From NCBI GenBank assembly GCA_025618425.1, contig CM046833.1, positions 31,989,833-32,053,832 of the forward strand: DNA of 64,000 nt, in the 5' to 3' direction. The DNA is from Heliocidaris tuberculata (lineage: Eukaryota; Echinodermata; Echinoidea; Camarodonta; Echinometridae). Every line of letters begins with the position of its first letter. Position 1 is the stretch's first letter. The notes under the pieces were generated by a model. That model saw only the letters and a program-made list of their open reading frames with translations, searched no databases and had not been told where the DNA came from. This document shows positions 11,044-24,064 of this stretch, piece after piece. The translations under genes and the position numbers were made by a program.

Positions 11044-11929
11044 AGACTATCAAAGTGTCTTTCCCCTTAAATTGATACGCTTTCAATAATTATGTTTTTT
11101 CCCCCTTCTTAACGATTAAAATAGCATAATGCACATTTTGTGAGTGTGGACGTAGATGGCGTGCATTTGCAACGAAATCGTAACTTAATTGATTCTTTGC
11201 TTTCTTTATTTGTAATTTTCTCCTTTCACTAATTATTTCCTTGTTTGAAATGATATACAATATTCATGAAATGTCGCTACAGCTGAAACACCTAACTAAT
11301 TTCTATGCCATCAACGTTATGCCATGAGTTATTGGTAGCATTCATCTCATCTGGAGAAACATATCTCATATTTATAATATTTTTCATTTTAGAGATTATT
11401 ATTTTATTATTTTAGACCACGAAGATCTATGTGAGTGATATATATCCACTCTTTTAAAGGCTCTTTAAGTGACAGAACATTGCCTATGATTATTGCCTTC
11501 ATAAAGGATTCATTTTGCAGGGGTTGTCTCGTTACATCCTTGGAAATGAAGTTTTAAATATATGGACATTTATTTTTCACATATAATAATTCTGATATTT
11601 TGAATCGCACAATATAATTGTTATTACTATTGATTTAAGATAAAGAGAGATACAGATTTACACGAAAGGGGATAAGTCTGTCAGGGATATGGTGAAGTCT
11701 TGAACTGCAAATCTGTAAATATACTTTTTGTTATAATTCATCAACAGAAATTTGTAAAATAAGACATTGTTCACATTGAATGGTTTAAGAGGCGGTTTCC
11801 TATCGCAAGAAAATGGTCAGATATATACAGTAAAATGGTGAATTAAAGTGCGCATCTTCAGTTTCCATTGCACATACACACAAATGTCATCACTAGCTTA
11901 GCCACAGGGTGGGGGAGGGGGGGGGGGGT

Positions 11930-12276
11930 TCCCTGCCGGAAAGAACACAGTGTCCCACAGTGTGAAACACAGTGTGCAACACAGTGTGATATCATCTTCA
12001 CACTGTTAAATTGGAGCGTTTTAACATTGTGAATCACATCTTCACATTGTGAGCGAGTAAATTCACACTGTGAAATCAAACATCACTATGTGAACACTCT
12101 GGTAAACCACACTGTGGAGGTGTCCACAGTGTGAAATCATCTTCACACTGTTAAATTGGAGCGTTTTAACATTGTGAATCACATCTTCACAGAGTCGACT
12201 ATGTGAACACACTGTGAACACACTGTGAACACACTGTTAACACACTGTGGGACACTGTGTTCTTTCGGCAGGGTTG
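11930..12276. mobile_element. MITE built from CACAGTGTG motifs
   Basis: 33-bp TIRs: CCCTGCCGGAAAGAACACAG and CTGTGTTCTTTCGGCAGGG with their extensions. The interior holds two copies of a 65-bp block (CATCTTCACACTGTTAAATT) and many CACACTGTG/CACAGTGTG palindromes. Confidence 0.8.
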
Positions 12277-13653
12277 ACACACAACATACTACATACAAGC
12301 ACAGTTCCGTGGATGATCTTTTTTTTTGTCCCCCGAAATGTCATTATTCTGATTTGTAATCATAATCATCATTAATATCATCAATAAAAACTATTTAGCT
12401 CTTTTACGAATTTGTTGACAAAACAGGAAATCAAACTAAGACGCAACTACTTCATTGCATGGTTTTCCGGCCCCTTAGATATTTTTTAATCTCCAAACAT
12501 ATTGCAAAGAACGAGAAAAAGGAAACAAGTGAATATTGAAATTTACTTGATACTAGCGCACAAACCACAAGTTTTTGTAAATAACTTAAGGGACTCACAT
12601 TAATTACCACTTCAAGTATTAATTTCAAATGAATATACAACACATCCTGATCCGACTTTAAATTTCGACCGGTTCCTCTAATTGTAATGATACAGGAAAA
12701 CTGTCATCGTATAGGAAAGAAATATAGTGAACGTGTAAAGTAAGGAAATTAATACACATGATGTTTGTTTCTAAAGTGCTTCTTAGAGGCAGACAGGAAT
12801 GAAAAAAACATATCATATTAGATCCCTGAACAATAACGATTCTTGATAAAGACTTGATATTAAGGACCTGTCACGTTATCATTTTTCAGTATCAACATTT
12901 CTTGAGTGAAATTGGAAAAATATGGGGAAAAGATAAATAGGACAAAAACAATTCAAGGTTTTTTGGAAGTTGCGACGAAATAACGATTTTTATTTAGAGC
13001 ACGTAAATGATTGACAATTGGCTCATTATTTTTTATGGCATGAATCGACTTATCCTCATTTCGTTATGTACTAAAACTTCTTGCAAAATTATTTTTTTCA
13101 AGATTTCCATCTGTTCCACTAGTCATGTATTTTCCATTTCCAAAAATATGTTTGTTTCATATTATTAATTCAAAGAAATATACTTTGACGTTGTTGGTAA
13201 AAAAAAAAAAAATAAAGGGGAGAATAAGCAGCTGTGGATGAAGATCCTCCTTGATATATCTTCTCGTAATGAAGTGATATGATGCATATATACTAAATAC
13301 AAGGGACGCGAATTATTAATCTTAATAATTCATTAAAATTTATTACCTCACCACGAATCAATTACTTGATTACTATGAACAAATTGTGATTTCCATTTCA
13401 TAATTCAATTGTAGCTTACATTGTATATTGTACAGAAAGTAGATGTGGTGCTTTGTAAAATTGATGTGAAGCATTCTTAGTTTTAAAATTAAATTGTGAA
13501 CTTGCTCTGTCGTAAATTCATTTTTTGACATAATAGCTAGGTTATATCCTAACGACATATACCAATTACATGCTGCATTTTACGAGTAATTATGAAAAAA
13601 GAAAATTGCAAAATTCTTATTATATACTTCTGTGCAGAAATTATAGATATTCA

Positions 13654-13709
<56 letters not shown>

Positions 13710-13756
13710 ATGTACATGTACACTAACAACGTACAAGACGTATATATAGGGCTAAT
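12277..13756. other. Non-coding, ends in TA microsatellite
   Basis: Nothing coding. Partly alignable with 37260-38450 downstream of gene B (TTCATAATTCAATTGTAG against diverged forms). TA repeat at 13656-13705. Confidence 0.55.
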
Positions 13757-14398
13757 ATACTCAACACAAAAAGTAAGTTCACCCTGATACTTTCCAACAT
13801 AACTCGGGAAATATTTGATGAAATTCGTTCATTCAAGAAGCAAAGTATGCAAATTCTTCTTACCCACACTTTGAATGGTTATTTGTGAACAATAATCATG
13901 TTTTCATAATGAAAATTATGATTTTTATTGCAGTCGGCACAAGAAAAAAAAGTTGCACTTTGTGTTACATCATGAAATACAGGGTTTACGTGTGAACTCT
14001 TTTCACTTCTTCTTTTTTTTTTTTAATCTTTAGTTCATGTAAAGACCAATATTTTGTCATCCATATTCATGAAACTGCATTAGAAATCATGATTTATCAA
14101 TTACTTTCATGAATTTAAATTACAAGCTATGTGCCTGTACATGAACAAAAAATAAATAACCCAGCATTGCGCTGTGAAATCCAAAGTGCATTTTTTTTCT
14201 CTCTCTTGTACCGACTGTAATGAAAACCGTAATTTCATTATGAAAACACAATCAACATAAAAAAAATAAAAATGACCAATCAAAACGTGGGTAATGATAT
14301 TCCGCGTATTTTGTCCTTTTTATAAACAGATTTCATTAAATATTTCTCGAGTTACATTAAGAAGGGTTAGGAGGAACTTACGTTTTTGGTTGAGTATA
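13757..14398. mobile_element. Foldback element (TACTCAAC family)
   Basis: Starts TACTCAACACAAAAAGTAAG, ends CTTACGTTTTTGGTTGAGTA. Arms pair imperfectly over a few hundred bp (e.g. TTGCACTTTGTG against AAAGTGCA). No ORF. Confidence 0.72.
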
Positions 14399-14502
14399 GT
14401 ATCACAATTTGAACTTCAGAGAACTACGTCATTCTGTTAAACACTGGGCACACGTGGACCATCATGCATTCAAATGGTTTAATACAGCCCTAGTATATCT
14501 TG

Positions 14503-14514
14503 AAGAAGAAGAAC

Positions 14515-14546
<32 letters not shown>

Positions 14547-14692
14547 AAGAAGAAGAAGAAGAAGAAGAAGAAGAAGAAGAAGAAGAAGAAGAAGAAAAAG
14601 AAGAAAAAGAAGAAGAAGAAGAAGAAAAAGAAGAAGAAGAAGAAGAAGAAGAAGAAGAAGAAGAAGAAGAAGAAGAAGAAGAAGAAGAAGGA
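14503..14692 (+). repeat. AAG microsatellite
   Basis: About 60 AAG repeats with a few AAA interruptions. Confidence 0.95.
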
Positions 14693-15470
14693 AAAAAGAC
14701 CTTTGCTAATGAAATAAATTTCTCTGATGCTTTCTAATTTGAAGTTGTTTTAACAATAAAGGTCACTTGACAACCCTTCGGATACAGATTTTGGCAAACT
14801 TCGTCCGTTAATAGATTTACTTATTGTTGTTTTCTTTTTTGTAGCCGACGTAATTATGGTGAATTTACAAAGAATATTTAACTGAATGTGGGAAACAAAA
14901 AGAAAACTACGTTTTTAGAGATAAACTGTCTAGTTCTGCTTAGAGTGTTTTATCCGGGAGATATCAATTTCCCTAATCCGTATCTGTATAGACACTTAAG
15001 ATCAGCCACTTACACTACATGTGTATATACATTTGCAGAAATATGTTAATTCAGCATATATGCCTGTATAAGTTTTAAAGAAAATGTAACCTTAATAGAA
15101 AATTACTCTCAAGGAAAGAAAGAAAAAAAAATCATAAAAGCAGATTGTTGAAAGTTTGAACGAAATGGGACAATTTTTTTTGGAGCATTTCAAAGTTGTA
15201 ATTACTGTATACATATGTGAATTTCAAATTGGCCGAACCTTCAATGTCACTGTGCTGTAGTGGACAACTTTCTCATTTGTTCTAACCCACAACATGACTA
15301 AAATATCATTTTTGGACCTTTTTGCTTTTGAAGAACCTACAACAATGTGCTATCCATAAGATACATTCTGAGTACTGCCCCAAAGGAAAAGGAGCTGAGG
15401 AGAAAAGCCGGATCATGGTGTTCAACAAATGGGAAAGCTTCCTTGAATACTTCACATTCGAAGGACTTAT

Positions 15471-16318
15471 AAGCCAGTTCGTAAATACATGTAGTTCATA
15501 GTACAAATGACCCTGAAATGACCCCAATTTATAAGCGAACGCGCATTTGTTTTGTTTTGTTATGAAGGCGAGATTTCTACTGCTGACGGGACAAAGTTGA
15601 AGCAAGTTCAGGACTTTCAGTACGTTGGCTCGTGGGTTGATCAGTCAGGGAAAGATCTGAATATTCGAAAGGCAAAATCGTGGACGGCTCTGAACAAACT
15701 GGCAGCAATTTGGAAATCTAACCTCAGTAGGCAAATGAAAGTCAGATTATTTAAGGCTTCAGTGGAAACTGTACTGCTATATGGATCAGAAACCTGGACA
15801 CTGACAAATAGCCTGGAAAAACAACCGGATGGCTGCTATACAAGACTCTTGAGAGCAGCATGGAATGTCAATTGGAGGGACCATATGACAAATATAGAGT
15901 TGTATAGGTATATGACGCCAATCTCAGTCAGACTGAGAGAACGCCGCCTCCGTTTCAGTGGTCATTGCTGGAGGAGCAAGAGTGAAATAATCTCACAAAT
16001 GCTCTTCTGGGAACCTTCAAGGGGCAAATGCACCAGGGGCCGTCCAGCAATGACTTACATAGATCAGTTAGAAAAAGACACTTGTCTACCAAGGCAGTAA
16101 CTCCCAAAGATCATGGAGAATAGAACTGAATGGAAAAAGCTTGTCAAATCAGTGCGAGTACGCTCGACCTAGTAGTACATGTAGTAATGTTTAAAATGTA
16201 AATCATACTGGTACGCACATCGTGATGCGTAAAATAACAGCGTATGAAGGTCAATTATTGTACTCGGTACAAATGACCTTTATCTGCACATGCGCAAATT
16301 GTAATTACGAACTGGCTT
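15471..16318. mobile_element. Nested TIR element carrying the RT relic
   Basis: Bounded by AAGCCAGTTCGTAA and its inverse. Just inside the right end is the sequence TTTATCTGCACATGCGCAAA, which also occurs as single, inverted TIR-like pieces at 24950-25010 and, degenerate, near 53560-53620. It interrupts the foldback element 15079-16467. Confidence 0.6.
15552..16172 (+). pseudogene. Non-LTR reverse transcriptase, C-terminal relic
   Basis: Open to a stop at 16098-16100, then continuing in the same frame (LPKIMENRTEWKKLVKS) to TAG at 16172. Typical LINE motifs: KLKQVQDFQYVGSWVDQSGK, VETVLLYGSETWTL, RLLRAAWNVNWRDH and RLRFSGHCWRS. These are the thumb and post-RT region of endonuclease-RT elements of the RTE/CR1/BovB style. 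The catalytic RT palm and the endonuclease are missing. It lies between inverted repeats (15471-15484 and 16305-16318). Confidence 0.8.
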
Positions 16319-16914
16319 AATTGATATTCCCATATGTGATCACAACTTAAAAATTCCTAACCTTCTTATTGCATGCTTTTCCGATTTCGTTCAAACTTTC
16401 GCCATTCTGTTCCTCTGACTTTTCTGCTTCCATGCGATTCAACTTGTTTGAAAGGTTTGATTGCTCTTTGAAGTTATTCATTCCAAAAACTATCAAATCT
16501 ATTTTCTTATCACAAAAACCAAAACATTAATGACAGTGGCACATGCCTCTCCAAGCCTCTTTGTATACAAATGATTCAAAGACCATAAATGTCACAATGA
16601 AAACTGGCAAATGCGAATTAAACCAACATAAAACGATAGCTACAAAGAATCTTTCTTTTGTTTGCAATTATAGTTTGATAATCAGTTCACAATGGCTTGA
16701 TTATATAGTTGGGCCCAAAAGTTTACACCTGGTGTCAAAACAATATTCATTTTTACAACTTCCCTCATTCCTGCAAGCTCTCCTCCTCAGGAGGACAGTT
16801 AAGTTTGGACTCTGCTTAATAAGCATTAGGTAAAATCACTCAGAGACCATATGACTCCTCATCGGATTGAGTGAAGTTGGGAAAATGTAAGCTAGGTAAC
16901 ATGTTTTGCTTCCA

Positions 16915-17061
16915 GGGCCCCATTGCATAAAACTTACCGTTAATGGTAACTCTGCTATCAATGGTAACATCACTCAACAGCCAATCAAAATCAAGGTTTC
17001 CATGGGAGTTACCATTGATGGCAAAGTTACCGTTAATGGTAAATCTTATGCAACGGGGCCC
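16915..17061. mobile_element. Palindromic MITE (GGGCCCC family) just downstream of gene A
   Basis: Left GGGCCCCATTGCATAAAACT, right TCTTATGCAACGGGGCCC; four TTAATGGTAAC-like motifs inside. Only about 50 bp past the gene A stop codon. Confidence 0.75.
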
Positions 17062-17110
17062 AGGTGTATGTACATTTTTGGCCCAACTTTACAAGCAGTT
17101 ACTCTTTATT

Positions 17111-17235
17111 CTATTTGGTGAACCACTGCACGATGTTCAGGATGATGGATATGAGCGTGACGACTGAGATGACGACTATGATACTCAGGATCTGCCCTCC
17201 AGTCATTTCTGAGAACACCGAAGCGAAAGGCAATC
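17111..17235 (-). CDS. Gene A exon 7: transmembrane helix, short tail and stop
   Basis: 125 nt after a CCTTTTAAG acceptor. Encodes GLPFASVFSEMTGGQ, then a roughly 22-residue aliphatic helix (ILSIIVVISVV onward), the tail QWFTK and TAG. An Asn lies near the cytosolic end of the helix (NIVQ). AATAAA begins immediately after the stop codon on this strand (17110-17105) and could be the poly(A) signal. Confidence 0.88.
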
Positions 17236-17397
17236 CTTAAAAGGGCAAAAGAAATCATAAGAGTTGCTTAATGCATATATATATATATATGAATGTATTC
17301 CACAATTTCACAACCAGTCTGGTGGATTTTTCATCAATAATCAAGTGGCTCATGTCTCTGTTGAGAGAATGAATGCTACTGTAGACGAGAATACAAG

Positions 17398-17449
<52 letters not shown>

Positions 17450-17596
17450 ATGAAAGAAATGTCACTATGAGACGGTCGTAGCTTTTATTGTCCTCCTTTA
17501 TTTGTCAAGCTTTCGATCAATGATCTTCAACAGGACTGTATAAAAACAAAAAAATGATGGCTGACATTTACATCGGAATATACATTTCAATTTCTT

Positions 17597-17644
<48 letters not shown>

Positions 17645-20600
17645 TGTATATAAGCTTGTATTCCCGTATAGAATTCATATTCTCTCAACAGAGACATGAG
17701 TCACATGAGTCACTTTCATAGAATTATGATAAATATACAAAATATTAGGGACTATATATAGGAGAAGGTCAATCAAAAATACATCATTAATATTATTATT
17801 ATCATCATTATTATTATTGTAATAATGGAACGTTTGATTTTAATAGGACAACATTTTTTTTTCAATACCTGATTCATGAATTTATATTATAACCGACGGT
17901 CCATCTAGGCCCATTCCCAAATTTTGTATCTGGGCAAATTGTATCTTAGTATTAAAATAATGACACCATTGAACCATATACTAAGGGTTTGCTTATTATT
18001 ATTATAAAATTATTAGAAAACTATATGGTAGTGAATGATGAAAACTTTCAAAAGCCTCTGTATGAGGATGGCTTAAAGGGATTCGGTAACTTTGTTCAAG
18101 CTTGATTTAATAAATTGTTGAATTTTGATATCTGTCTTGTATAATGATGTTCAGAAGGATAAATAAATAGCCACGCCTAGAAAGATTTTCAAATATAAAA
18201 TGTATTATTAAGATATCTATGACTGAATACTCCCATTTACGAAAGCGTATGTCCATACGCTTTAGCCTAACACTGAGTCTATGGGGGAAAATGAGTCTGG
18301 CATTTCCGGTCGCTTGCATATGTTTACTTTTGTGAAGCACATGATGATTTTGAAGTGCTTCCCTCCCCCCCCCCCCCGGGCTTCATTTTTACACCATATT
18401 ACATACATTGATAGCATGTAAGGCCAGGCAGCTCAGATTTTTATCAAGCCTCTACAAAGTTACCAAATCACTTTAAGCGAGCTACTTTTCCAACACTGAT
18501 TATTTCTGCCGGACAATAAAGTTGACATGAACAAAAGAATATCTTGATATTTAATATCTACATTTATCGAGGAAATGTTTTTTCAGAAAAGGCGGATAAA
18601 ACATTTGAATTACATCAAGTACTTTGTATACTATCGAGTCAAGTTATTTCCTCTTCCATGAGTATCTTCAATTGTTAAGTTGAAAACCTCATTAAGAACA
18701 AAAGTGAACTAAACAAAGATTACCACTTCCTTCAAATTATCTTGAACTTCACAATGGACGGTGATAACTAATAAAAAAATATACTGCAATTTATGCAACA
18801 GGACAAAGACACAAATAGGATAACATACCTTCCATGAATTCGTCAATGCCATCCACAAGATCTCCAGTTTGGGGGGTAAAAAGATAAAAGGTAAGGCTTC
18901 ATTATTTTAGAACAAAGAGGAAAGTTAACATTAAACGTACCTTCCCTAATTTTACATAATCCCATTTTGGGGCTTTGGCACGGTTGTCAAAGAAAGCAAG
19001 TCAAGTAAAACAGGTAGTATAATATTAGTAATATTTATATTTTGGTTACTGCATTTTCACCCCCACCCCCGTTTTGTGAAAAAAGGTAGAAGGATTAATT
19101 TAGATATAAGAGAAGAAAAATAAACTTGATGTAAAGAAAGATCTGACCCCCTCCCTCACACAGACACACACAAAAGGGGGAGGAGGATTAATGATAAAAC
19201 AGGGATGGGAATATCATTTGATGTTGCTGTGCCAGGAATTCCTCCTTTTTATCTGCGCTACGCCCTTCAGAAATATCAATTCTAATTGATATATATATAT
19301 ATATATCAAATGAAATCACATGAGTTGTGAAGAGTGCAGAACGCTAATATCTCACTCAGTCTAAACGCCGGAAATTGTCAATTGAGTATTTTTGAAGTGT
19401 ATTTCTTTGTCTTTTGAGATAAAAAGTCATAAAATATGAAAACAAATTATCACTGTATAAACAATAATAATATTGAGAAATTCATTATGTAATAATGGTG
19501 AACAATTTTAGTGATAGTCTTTTTCAATCAATTTTTTTATCACAATAATGTCAATTTATCAAAAATCTGAACCTTGATGCAAACAATCTTTTTCTTTTTT
19601 TTCTTTTTTTTTTGGGGGGGCTCGAATAATTCTTCGGGAATTGTAAAATCGCATTACGGTGTTCTATCATTTTATTTTGATTTTTTTATTCCTGACCGTT
19701 TGTTTCCTATTACACACTAAGGCCCATATTCATAAGAGGGAAATAATTAAAACACGACTCAATTCGCTGCCCGAATATGAGGATATTCAAGCACCTCGCT
19801 GCCCAAATGAGGTGGAGGTCGTCTGAATATCAGAACTTTCAAAACTGGGGGGGGGGGGGGGGGGGGCTGCAGCCCGGTTAAAAAGCGCTGCTTTAGAAAT
19901 TTCATTTTTTATTATATGTGCGTTATTTTCTTGTGGTTGGTAAATGGATATACACATTATTTTGATATTAACGGTCCACAAATGATATAGTATGATTTCC
20001 TGTACAGTATAACTAAAACTTCAGTGAAATATAATAGATTTGGATTAATCATTGGGTCACATAAATATGCAAATATTCAACTCTTTTTTTTTTTTTTTTT
20101 TTTTAATTGTTCATGCGTTTATATATTAATGGACAATAACAGTGTAAGATAAGATAAACTTACCGGATGGTTCATACGTTACTACATCTGTTGCGTTTCC
20201 CAGGTAATTGCCCGCCAAACACGTAAACTCCATCACCTCATCAGGAACAGGAACATTGACATCGTTTTCTCCTTGTGTAGACTCATGTATGAGTCCGTCA
20301 TTGGCGTATATATAGTAGTTTTTGATGGCCGGAGTAGGTTGACCTTTTGCTCCATTGAGGTCACAAGATATGGTCAGGTTTGACCCCTTGGTAACGATTG
20401 TGACCACGATGTTATCAGGTGCAGGGGGAGCTGGAGCACCAGGATGGAAAGTACATTGAAAGATTACAAATATGAATTATCCCTTGTTTCCACAAAGGAA
20501 TGTGACATATGATATGAAGAAAGTATAACAGTAACATTAATTTTTAAACATGTGATCTTTTTGGTTAAAGACTGTTTTATTTCTTCTATTTTCAAAATAA

Positions 20601-20878
20601 CATCTTCACATTAATCAAAGTAAGGTAACATATAAAGGAGATTATATTCATATGCCGGAATCACATGTTCAAACATACTCATGACCATTAAAAAAAACAA
20701 AAAAAAAACAAACAAAAAAACATTATAATATATATATATAAATTGTGAGAAATGAAAATGAGAGAATAATGGGTGCGTAGCTTAAATCAAATTTTCCCAG
20801 AGCTGTCCTCCTTTTTTGAAATTTTTGCAAAGGTTGAAAAAAAATGTCTCCGCCGGGAATCGAACCCGGCGACGAAAT

Positions 20879-20918
<40 letters not shown>

Positions 20919-23475
20919 CTTTATATATATTACGCTTAGGATTTGGGGCCTTTTCTTTTGTTTGAATAGGCGCCTCCCCTGGCTCTTTAGGTCCCCACTT
21001 TTTGGTACCCACGGGTGGGGAATAGTCCCCAGATGGCTGGGAGGCACTTTTTAAGTGCTGAAGTGCCGTCCATATTTCATAAATTCATTTTTAAACATTG
21101 AATTTCAGGAGGGAGTAATATTTCTGTCGATGGAACAGCTCACTGTCGTAGCTAGGAAAAGTACCTTCTGTTCTGCCCCCAACCCATACCGATTACCTGT
21201 GAAGAGGAGAAACTTCAAGAACAACGTGATTTATTCTCCAAGGCCATATCCGCCCCGCATGTGTATATTGGCTTCAGTGTATACAACACACGTGTTATTT
21301 GTTCGCACATGTACATGTACTGCTCCATGTACTATTTGAAGCCTCATGGTTACATAACAGTTTAGTGAGTGTGTAACTCTATGGTTACACGGCGGGGGGA
21401 GGGGGGGGGGGGTGGTGGATGGGATGGGTGGGGACATGTCTCATTGAAGCCGATACACGTACATGAAAACGGTTAAAAAGGGTACCTTTTCAACAATAAG
21501 CGCATAACCCTGATTACGCGTTTAGGGTATAAAAAAAAGCAAAAATCAAGAAAAAGGGTAGCAAATTCAGAGATGATAGATCCGCGGAAGGGAGGAGTGG
21601 GGGGGGGGGGGATATAGTTCGGTAGTGTGTTCCAAAGTAGGTTAAATTTCTTTTACGGTTCCTTTTTGGCTAAAAAAAGGTCTATGATGATGATGTAGTC
21701 CTCAAATAGGATGTAAAATAACATAATTATTAAAAAAAAAAATAGGATGTAAAATACCTTAAGCAAGATATAAAATCGCCATTAATAATGGTATAAAAAT
21801 CAGAGATAGACGGGTAATTTCCCTGTTCAGAGTATCAAAATCTGCTCCTACTGCAATCTGCTTTTTAATTCAGCAAGTGATTTACGCGGATGATGTACAG
21901 GTCTCAATGAGACAACCGGGGGGGGGGGGGGGGTGGGCGGTCGTCGCGATGGGTTCCGATCGATTCTGGTGCCCGCAAACTTTTCTGCCTTTTATTTGTG
22001 AAAATTCGGCTCCTTTGGAAGTTTGATTTATGTAAGCATTCCATTACTTTATAAATTTAACTTTCAACAGGTTTTTTTGTTTGTTAGTTTGTTGGTGTTT
22101 TGTTTTGTTTTGTTCTTTTTTTTTTTTGGGGGGGGGGGCTGTTTCTTAGTTGAACTTAATTCTTTCTGTGATACAATTGCTTTGTTTGTTGTTGTTGTTG
22201 TTGTTGTTTTTTTTTTTGGGGGGGGGGAGGGGTTGATGTTCGATGACACAGGGTGAAGCCGGAAGGGACATGTAACTGTTAGATCTATTACGCGGATGAT
22301 GTACAGGCCTCAATGAAACATCGGGGGGGGGGGGGGGGCAGTCGTCGCGATCGATTCAGATCGATTCAGGTGCCCGTGACCTTTTCTGCCATTTATTTTC
22401 GGCTCCTTTGGAAGTTTGATTTATGTAAGCATTCCATTACTTTATAAATTGAACTTTCAAGGTTCTTTTTTGTTTGTTTGTTTGTTTGTTGGTGTGTGTT
22501 TTTGTTTTTGTTTTTGTTTGTTTTTTTTGTGTTTTTTTTTTTTGGGGGGGGGCTGTTTCTTAGTTGAACTTTCTGTGATACAATTGTTTTGTTTGTTTGT
22601 TTGTTGGTTTTTTGTGGGGGTTGATGTTTAATGAGACAGGGTGAAGCCGGGTGGAACATGTAACTGTTAGATGTCAAAAAAGGGGGGATTTCGGCCACTT
22701 CATATTTTAGGACTCTTTATTTCACTTAGGAATATCGGTTGCCACGGTGTAAAGAAGGAGCCCCCCCCCCCCCCACCAAAATTTCCTACGAAAATATTTC
22801 CATTATGATATGAATACGTATAGGATACTAACCCTCGCGCTGGTGGTGACGGAGGCCGATGGGGTGGGGGAGGGGGTACGGTAGGGAAAGGTCAATCCGT
22901 CGGTTTTCCCAAGACTTATAAGGGGGCCATGATCCCCCTGAAAAGAAACTGACAATAAATTCATTTTCCCCCCTAATTTTTGCATCCTTTACAAGGGACG
23001 TACCGCTAATTATGCATGTTATGTTTTTATGGCCTTAAACCACAGTATTTAACCACAGAAACATGGCAAGATCACATCGCTCACTCTAGCTCTATTCATG
23101 GATATACTATTCGAACATAATTATATCCATGCTCTGTGTGCGAGAATCCCGTCCAGGTGTAAATGAGATCGTGTCTCATCCACAGGCCACAGGGCCGACG
23201 TAACATAAAAAAAATATCATTATTCAGTCTTCATAAAGTAAAATTATCGTCATGTAGTCTTCATTAAGATGAAAATGTATTTTCTTCAGAACTCATGCAA
23301 GATTTGGATGAATAACATATAGTCACATGTTGTAAATACATCTTGGTAAAAAAATAACACATTACCCGACTTTTTCTTTATTCACTTGATTATTGTGACA
23401 AATATACGGTACTGTGATTAATCATAAACACAGCTAGCGCCCGTGGATGATATGTCCACGGGCTGCTTCAGCTAG

Positions 23476-23515
<40 letters not shown>

Positions 23516-23977
23516 CAGGAAGCCAGGCATGAACATAGACATGTCCTGGCTGACTAACTATACTTTCTTTCGTTAATACTCCTTATATTCTATTGCCAGG
23601 CATCTACTCAAACACCAATTTGACGTTTCTATTATGACGTCTTATTTCCATTATGACGTTTTAGTAATTATAATGCTCTCGCTCACTTATCATGCGCCTT
23701 GCGCTTATAAGCGCCCCTTATATTATTATACGCTTTGGGTCATAATCTACAAACGTGTATTTCAATTGTGACGTCTTCGTGACGTTTTTAAGATATTTTT
23801 GAGCTGTAAAGCGTTTCCAAGACAATGCGCCCGGTTACTTATAAACTAATTGCGCATTGTTTTGGAAACGCTATGGATACAATTTCGAAAGTTTGTCATT
23901 CACTTGATAAAGACGGTGTGAGTACCGTCGAAAATTCGTGAGGAAATAAAGAAGTTGGATAAAAGCATGACATTTCT

Positions 23978-24064
<87 letters not shown>

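Larger units (their letters stand above)
15079..16467. mobile_element. TTAA foldback element (AGGG family), interrupted copy
   Basis: The left arm (AACCTTAATAG ... GAAAGTTTGAACGAAATGGG) and right arm (TCGTTCAAACTTTCGCC ... TTGATTGCTC) are inverted copies. The left flank carries TTAA; the right end is degenerate. The interior holds the nested RT-bearing insertion. The orthologous place downstream of gene B keeps only the left part (39121-39385). Confidence 0.65.
11044..17110. other. Downstream flank of gene A, shared with gene B
   Basis: Collinear with 36140-40145 outside the inserted elements listed separately: e.g. CATCAACGTTATGCCATGAG, GGGGATAAGTCTGTCAG, ACATAATAGCTAGGTTATAT against diverged forms, and GGCACATGCCTCTCCAAG. 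No exon found. It marks the left end of duplication unit A. Confidence 0.7.

Noticed and set aside
14409..14717. Lys- and Arg-rich open frames
   Set aside because: Translation of an AAG microsatellite in different frames.
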